Assembly: GCA_004352715.1 (NCBI GenBank)
Contig: SCFE01000030.1
Coordinates: 423,158 to 487,157, forward strand
Direction of reading: 5' to 3'
DNA: 64,000 nucleotides
DNA from: Hofstenia miamia
Lineage: Eukaryota > Xenacoelomorpha > Acoela
The notes below the pieces were generated by a model. That model was not told where the DNA came from. It made no database searches and worked only from the letters and a program-made list of their open reading frames with translations. A program made the position numbers and the translations under genes. Shown piece after piece: positions 59,750 to 64,000 of this stretch. Position 1 is the stretch's first letter; each line of letters starts with the position of its first letter.

Positions 59750-59773
59750 GACATTGAAAGTAACCCAGGGCCA
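59750..59773 (+). other. 2A ribosome-skipping peptide coding site
   Basis: Encodes DIESNPGP, preceded by LIISG, matching the D(V/I)ExNPGP consensus. In this family the ribosome fails to form the Gly-Pro bond and continues, releasing the N-terminal 80 residues as a separate hydrophobic peptide and starting the endonuclease-RT product at Pro81. 2A-like sequences are known in several non-LTR retrotransposons of aquatic animals. Activity here is inferred from the intact consensus. Confidence 0.85.
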
Positions 59774-60471
59774 ACAATTTCCGAAAATAAAATACAAGAT
59801 GTATTAAATAATTTTAGGAAAAATTTTAAAATTATTTACCTAAATTGTAGAAGTCTTAGTGCAAATCGCAATGAATTTATTCAAATGGTCAGCAAAATTG
59901 GAAATAGCGCTATATATGTATTTACTGAAACTTGGTTAAAAGATTGTGAAAATTTACCATTCTTATATAATCCAGACTGTAATACTTATGATATTCATTT
60001 CAAAAATCGATCTGAACGTGGTGGGGGATTAATGATACTTGTTCCAAAATCCTTAAAATCAAAACGTAGAAATGATTTAGAAATTAAACATGAGATTTTC
60101 GAAAGTATGTGGATTGAACTAAAATCTTTTTCAAATTCTTACAACAGCGAACTCATAAACATTTGCTACAATCCAAATAAAAATTATATTTCTGAATTTT
60201 GTAACCACAAAATTGAAGAAATAGAATATGCAATTCTTGAAAATAAGTTTATTAGTGTCCTTGGAGACTTTAATTCTAATTATTTAAATTCTGTTGAATC
60301 AAAGAAAATTGATCATATTTGTGATATTTTTGCTTTTCAAACTATTAATAAAACCAACCCAACTAGATTTTCTAATTTAATTGACTATTTTCTATCCGAT
60401 AGTTGTAATAAATATAAAACATATATGTTTGAATCATTTAGTGATCACAATCTTTGCGTTTATGTTAGTAA

Positions 60472-61280
60472 CCATAAGTTCAGGACAAAAAATAGGAAAG
60501 TTATTTATTCTAGGGATTTTAGCAACTTTAATGAGCAAAAATTTATACACCTCTTGAAGAACATATCCTTTGATATAACCTACACTTTTAATGATGCCGA
60601 TAGTATGTTAAAATTCATCACTTGTGAAATCACCAAAGCGTTAAACAAAGTAGCACCGCTGCGAACAAAGTTAATTAGCACTAAATTAAGGCCAGTGATT
60701 AACGAACCCCGTGATTCCGACTTGATTAAGGACCTGGTAATTAAGAAAAATAAACTTTTTGAACTTGCGAAATCGGATCCCATCAATCTTAATTGGACTA
60801 ATTATGAACACGCTAAGCAATTAATCAAAAAGAGCCGCAAATTTAATTATGAATGTAAGTTAAAGGATTATTTCAAACGCCTAAAGAAATCTAACCAAAA
60901 ATGGAATTTTCTTAATAAAAGCATTGGTAAAACTAAGGGGCTAAACATAAGCATTGAAGGAATCAAACATGATAATAAGATGTACAAGAATAAGAAGGAT
61001 ATCGCAAGCATTTTAAAGAGAAATTTTGAAAATATGGGTAAATTCAATTTTAAATTCGAAAAAATTGGAAAAAATTCATCCCAACAACCTGATATACGCA
61101 AGGAACGGTTTCATTTCAACTTAATTCCCTACTATGAGCTTAGAATTGTAGTAAATAAGCTAGAAAATAATAAATCATGTAACCTACCGTATTGGATAAT
61201 TAAGAAATATTTTTACATTTTTGGTGAATACCTGCTTGTAGCATTTAATCAAAGTATTATAAATAATGACTTTCCTACCC
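60472..61280 (+). repeat. Duplicated retrotransposon segment left of the N
   Basis: This about 809-bp part of ORF2 recurs after the N (61,282-62,100), both beginning ccataagttcaggacaaa and ending gactttcctaccct. The copies differ by scattered substitutions and small indels, including about 9 bases (ggatccagt) present only in the second. Probably overlapping haplotype or paralogue contigs joined end to end. Confidence 0.85.
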
Positions 61281-61281
61281 T

Positions 61282-62100
61282 NCCATAAGTTCAGGACAAA
61301 AAATAGGAAAGTTGTTTATTCTAGGGATTGTAGCAACTTTAATGAGCAAAAATTTTACACCTCTTGAAGAACATATCCTTTGATATAACCTACACTTTTA
61401 ATGATGCCGATAGTAAGTTAAAATTCATCACTTGTGAAATCACCAAAGCGTTAAACAAAGTAGCCCCCTGCGAACAAAGTTAATTAGCACTAAATTAAGG
61501 CCAGTGATAAACAAACCCCATGATTCCGACTTGATTAAGGACCTGGTAATTAAGAAAAATAAACTCCTTGAACTTGCGAAATCGGATCCCATCAATCTTA
61601 ATTGGACTAATTATGAACACGCTAAGCAATTAATCAAAAAGAGCCGCAAATTTAATTATGAATGTAAGTTAAAGGATTATTTCAAACGCCTAAAGAAATC
61701 TAACCAAAAATGGAATTTTCTTAATAAAAGCATTGGTAAAACTAAGGGGCTAAACATAAGCATTGAAGGAATCAAACATGATAATAAGATGTACAAGAAT
61801 AAGAAGGATATCGCAAACATTTTAAACAGAAATTTTGAAAATATGGGTAAATTCAATTTTAAATTCGGAAAAATTGGAAATAATTCACCCCAACAACCTG
61901 ATATACGCAAGGAACGGTTTCATTTCAACTTAATTTCCTACTATGAGCTTAGAAATGTAGTAAATAAGCTAGATAATAATAAATCATGTGGATCCAGTAA
62001 CCTGCCGTATTGGATAATTAAGAAATATTTTTATATTTTTGGTGAATACCTGCTTGTAGCATTTAATCAAAGTATTATAAATAATGACTTTCCTACCCTT
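61282..62100 (+). repeat. Duplicated retrotransposon segment right of the N
   Basis: Second, slightly divergent copy of 60,472-61,280. If the two are collapsed, ORF2 continues without a break from endonuclease into the RT domain. Confidence 0.85.
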
Positions 62101-62250
62101 TTAAAACAATCTGATATTTCACTGTTATATAAAAAAGGAGACCCGCTAGACCCCATGAACTACAGGCCAATTAGTATAACACACCCCTTCTCAAAAATAT
62201 TTGAAAAACTACTAGCCGCACAAATGTGCAACTTTATCAATGACAATCAA

Positions 62251-62358
62251 ATTTTATCAAGTAATCAATTTGGATTTCGACCTAAATTCAGCACATCTGA
62301 TGCGATTTTATCAAGTAATCAATTTGGATTTCAACCTAAATTCAGGACATCTGATGCG
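62251..62358 (+). repeat. 54-bp in-frame tandem duplication in the RT domain
   Basis: Two 54-bp units (from 62,251 and 62,305) differ at two bases and repeat the NQFGFRPKFSTSDA motif of the RT fingers region. The duplication keeps the frame but would insert 18 residues in a conserved block. Confidence 0.95.
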
Positions 62359-63423
62359 ATTTTATCAATCACAGAAAAAATTAAACAAAAATTTAAATCA
62401 AAATTGGTTTACAGCGGTTGCTTTACTTGATTTAAGCAAAGCATTTTATTTAATGAATTTCGATATTTCAGAAGAAAAATTAAGGCTAGAAGGCTTTAGT
62501 GTCAATGCAATAAATTTCATCATAAGTTTTTTAGAGAATCGCAGACAAAGAGTAAAAATGGATCACATTTTTTCAGACTATACTACTACAAATCTAGGCG
62601 TACCACAAGGAAGTGTATTAGGGGCCATTCTTTTCGCACTTTATGTCAATGACATTTCAAAATCCTTGACAAATGGAACTATTTACCAATATGCAGACGA
62701 TACTTGTATATTACGGACAGCAAAAAATCCCTTTGAGGCAACCAAACATTTGACAAAAGATATTGAAAATCTCGTAACATATTTCAATCATAATAAACTA
62801 AAAATCAATTCTGACAAAACTCAATGTACCATTTTCTCACACAAAAAACAACAAAAGCTTACTGAAAATATTAAAATTAGTGTATGTGAAAATGAAATTA
62901 GACAAAGTAAATACGTAAACTATTTAGGTGTATTAATAGACAATGATTTAAAAACGTTCATCATTAGCAAAAATGTTTAACTAGGCATTTAGAACACTTA
63001 ATTATATTGAAAAACATGAATCCATAACGCAATTAAGACCATCATATAATATTTTGGCCCCGAGTTACTTTATTCAGTATCAATCTTTATGTATGATTCA
63101 CAAATTTATTCATGAATTAAGTTTTCTTAATAATTACATCAAAATCAATAAAAGAAGTAAAACACTTTTTAGTACCAATAATCGTCAAGACTCATTTTCT
63201 TTTAAATGTTCAATCTTTTGGAATGATTTAAGTATTGATATAAAATGTGAGAAAAAATATAAACACCTTAAAAAATAAAAAAAATTTTATTAAATAGGCA
63301 AGCATTATTGGGCATAGATAATAAACTCAATGCATGGTCGAATTACTTTTAAAACTGCCCTTTAATTAATATTGCATATTTAAATAGTTTTGTAAATATT
63401 TTTGTCATGTGTTAGTTTATATC

Positions 63424-64000
63424 TGTTCCTAACAATGCTGCCTTCTGTGCTACTGCTCCTCCCCACTTTGGTACTCCCAACTCCTCCAAGTATCTCTTAT
63501 GCTTCTTACTTACTGCTCCTAGTGCTCCTACAACTACCAGGACTACTTCAACCTTCTTTAACTTCCATAGCCTTTCATTTCCTCTGCCAACTCCCTGTAT
63601 TTGTCTATCTTCTCTTTCTCTTTGCTTTCTACATTTCTGTCTTTTGGTACTGCTATGTCTATCACTGTTCCTAATCTTTTCTCTTTGTCTACCACTACTA
63701 TGTCTGGCCTCCGTGCTTCTATCACTTTGCTTGTCTGTATGTTGAAGTCCCACAGTATCTTAACCTTATCATTCTCTATGACCCCCTGTGGCTTGTGCAT
63801 CCTCTCGTCTTTGTCCTACATCCCTTCTGCTCCTCTGGTATCAACCTATTCTGTTCTAAGTAACATGCCAGCCTATTTGAAATCACTGAAGTTAGCAATT
63901 TCCACGTTGTTGGCAGACATGTTATTGGTCTGAAGTTGCTTGCCTCACTACCTTTCTTTGGGTCCTTCTGTATCAGAAATGTCCTTCCCACTACCATCCA
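63424..64000 (-). mobile_element. REL-endonuclease non-LTR retrotransposon, internally deleted, runs off the edge
   Basis: Reading the minus strand from 64,000: FLIQKDPKKGSEASNFRPIT, CLPTTWKLLTSVISNRLACY and RLIPEEQKGCRTKTRG are the RT fingers of R2/R4/Dong-like elements. Directly afterwards, in another frame, comes MHKPQGVIENDKVKILWDFN with RRPDIVVVDKEKRLGTVIDI and AVPKDRNVESKEKEKIDKYR, the C-terminal restriction-like endonuclease. It then frameshifts into WKLKKVEVVLVVVGALGAVS and GVPKWGGAVAQKAALLGT. The palm with its YADD block is missing, so an internal deletion joined the two parts. The 3' end stops at ctgttcctaac, about 90 bp earlier than in the copy at 38,900. Confidence 0.8.

Larger units (their letters stand above)
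59531..63278 (+). pseudogene. Retrotransposon ORF2: leader, 2A peptide, AP endonuclease, reverse transcriptase
   Basis: Open from the ATG at 59,531 through the single N at 61,281. Residues 9-20 are hydrophobic (YYIIIIVTILIK), signal-peptide-like. A 2A motif GDIESNPGP lies at residues 73-81. The AP endonuclease follows with IIYLNCRSLS, VFTETWL, RGGGLMILVP, VLGDFNSN and SDHNL. After the N, the linker region is read a second time (61,504-62,100), then LLYKKGDPLDPMNYRPISI and NQFGFRPKFSTSDAI, twice because of a 54-bp duplication. A frameshift near 62,405 leads to ALLDLSKAFYLMNF (motif A, with its second Asp changed to Tyr). Then come LGVPQGSVLGAILFALYVND, QYADDTCIL and YLGVLID. The C-terminus (IQYQSLCMIHKFIHE, SIFWNDLSIDIK) is at 63,054-63,278 in another frame. 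Confidence 0.85.
58470..63290 (+). mobile_element. CR1-like non-LTR retrotransposon with 2A peptide and esterase ORF1
   Basis: Two consecutive plus-strand coding regions, ORF1 (SGNH hydrolase) and ORF2 (2A, AP endonuclease, RT). They are arranged as in animal CR1-group elements, where an esterase-like ORF1 and 2A sequences are established features. The copy is less decayed than its neighbours, but it has ORF1 frameshifts, an N-junction with duplicated flanks (61,281), a 54-bp tandem duplication and a frameshift before the RT catalytic block. 5' and 3' limits are approximate; no target duplication was found. Confidence 0.85.

Noticed and set aside
1-64000. tRNA, rRNA, snRNA, CRISPR or bacterial operon features
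   Set aside because: No B-box-like tRNA pattern with a foldable cloverleaf, no rRNA blocks, no spaced direct repeats and no prokaryotic gene organisation were seen by eye; a tRNAscan or Rfam run could still reveal cryptic ones.

Overview
This is an AT-rich metazoan genomic window of about 64 kb. It holds one convincing host gene and is otherwise dominated by decayed transposable elements. Four things point to an animal. There is a split gene with canonical GT-AG splice sites that encodes a STAT-family transcription factor. There are CR1-like non-LTR retrotransposons, one carrying a 2A recoding peptide and an SGNH-esterase ORF1. There are many hAT-like miniature elements with 8-bp target duplications. 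There is also a short interstitial TTAGGG array. No bacterial operon, CRISPR array, rRNA or recognisable tRNA was seen. The exact taxon cannot be fixed from the sequence alone; an AT-rich aquatic invertebrate with a moderately large, repeat-laden genome would fit.

Layout. 1-1560 (minus) is a decayed non-LTR retrotransposon running off the left edge. 3.8-4.2 kb (minus) has an unrecognised exon-like ORF. 6.1-6.7 kb (minus) is a Tc1/mariner-type transposase fossil. 7.3-8.7 kb has a TTAGGG triplet, a hAT-like miniature element and a non-LTR 3' end. 9.3-12.7 kb has (TA)n blocks, a decayed endonuclease fragment and a 221-N gap. 16-36 kb is mostly featureless AT-rich DNA punctuated by hAT-type miniature elements (16.2, 19.8, 21.1, 27.4, 31.5 and 35.8 kb) and a 1,366-bp exact duplication across a single N, which is probably an assembly artefact. 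38.9-39.4 kb (minus) is a restriction-like-endonuclease (REL) retrotransposon fragment next to an (ATT)n tract. 40.9-41.3 kb (minus) has an unrecognised exon-like ORF.

The host gene lies at 46,012-49,583 on the plus strand. Two exons (1,525 nt and 233 nt coding, plus stop) separated by a 1,811-bp intron encode a predicted 586-residue STAT-like protein. It has N-terminal, coiled-coil, DNA-binding, linker and SH2 regions, but it stops right after SH2 with no recognisable phosphotyrosine tail or transactivation domain. A hAT miniature element with a perfect 8-bp duplication, and a second fragment of the same family, lie directly upstream.

50-56 kb holds a Harbinger-type MITE (TTA duplications), a non-LTR fragment, a 1.3-kb terminal-inverted-repeat element with 11-bp tandem units, and another hAT miniature element. 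56-63.3 kb holds two consecutive non-LTR elements. The first is heavily decayed. The second is a CR1-like element with ORF1 (SGNH hydrolase fold, frameshifted) and ORF2 (hydrophobic leader, 2A peptide, AP endonuclease, reverse transcriptase), interrupted by an N-junction with duplicated flanks. 63.4-64.0 kb (minus) is a second REL-type copy with an internal deletion, running off the right edge.
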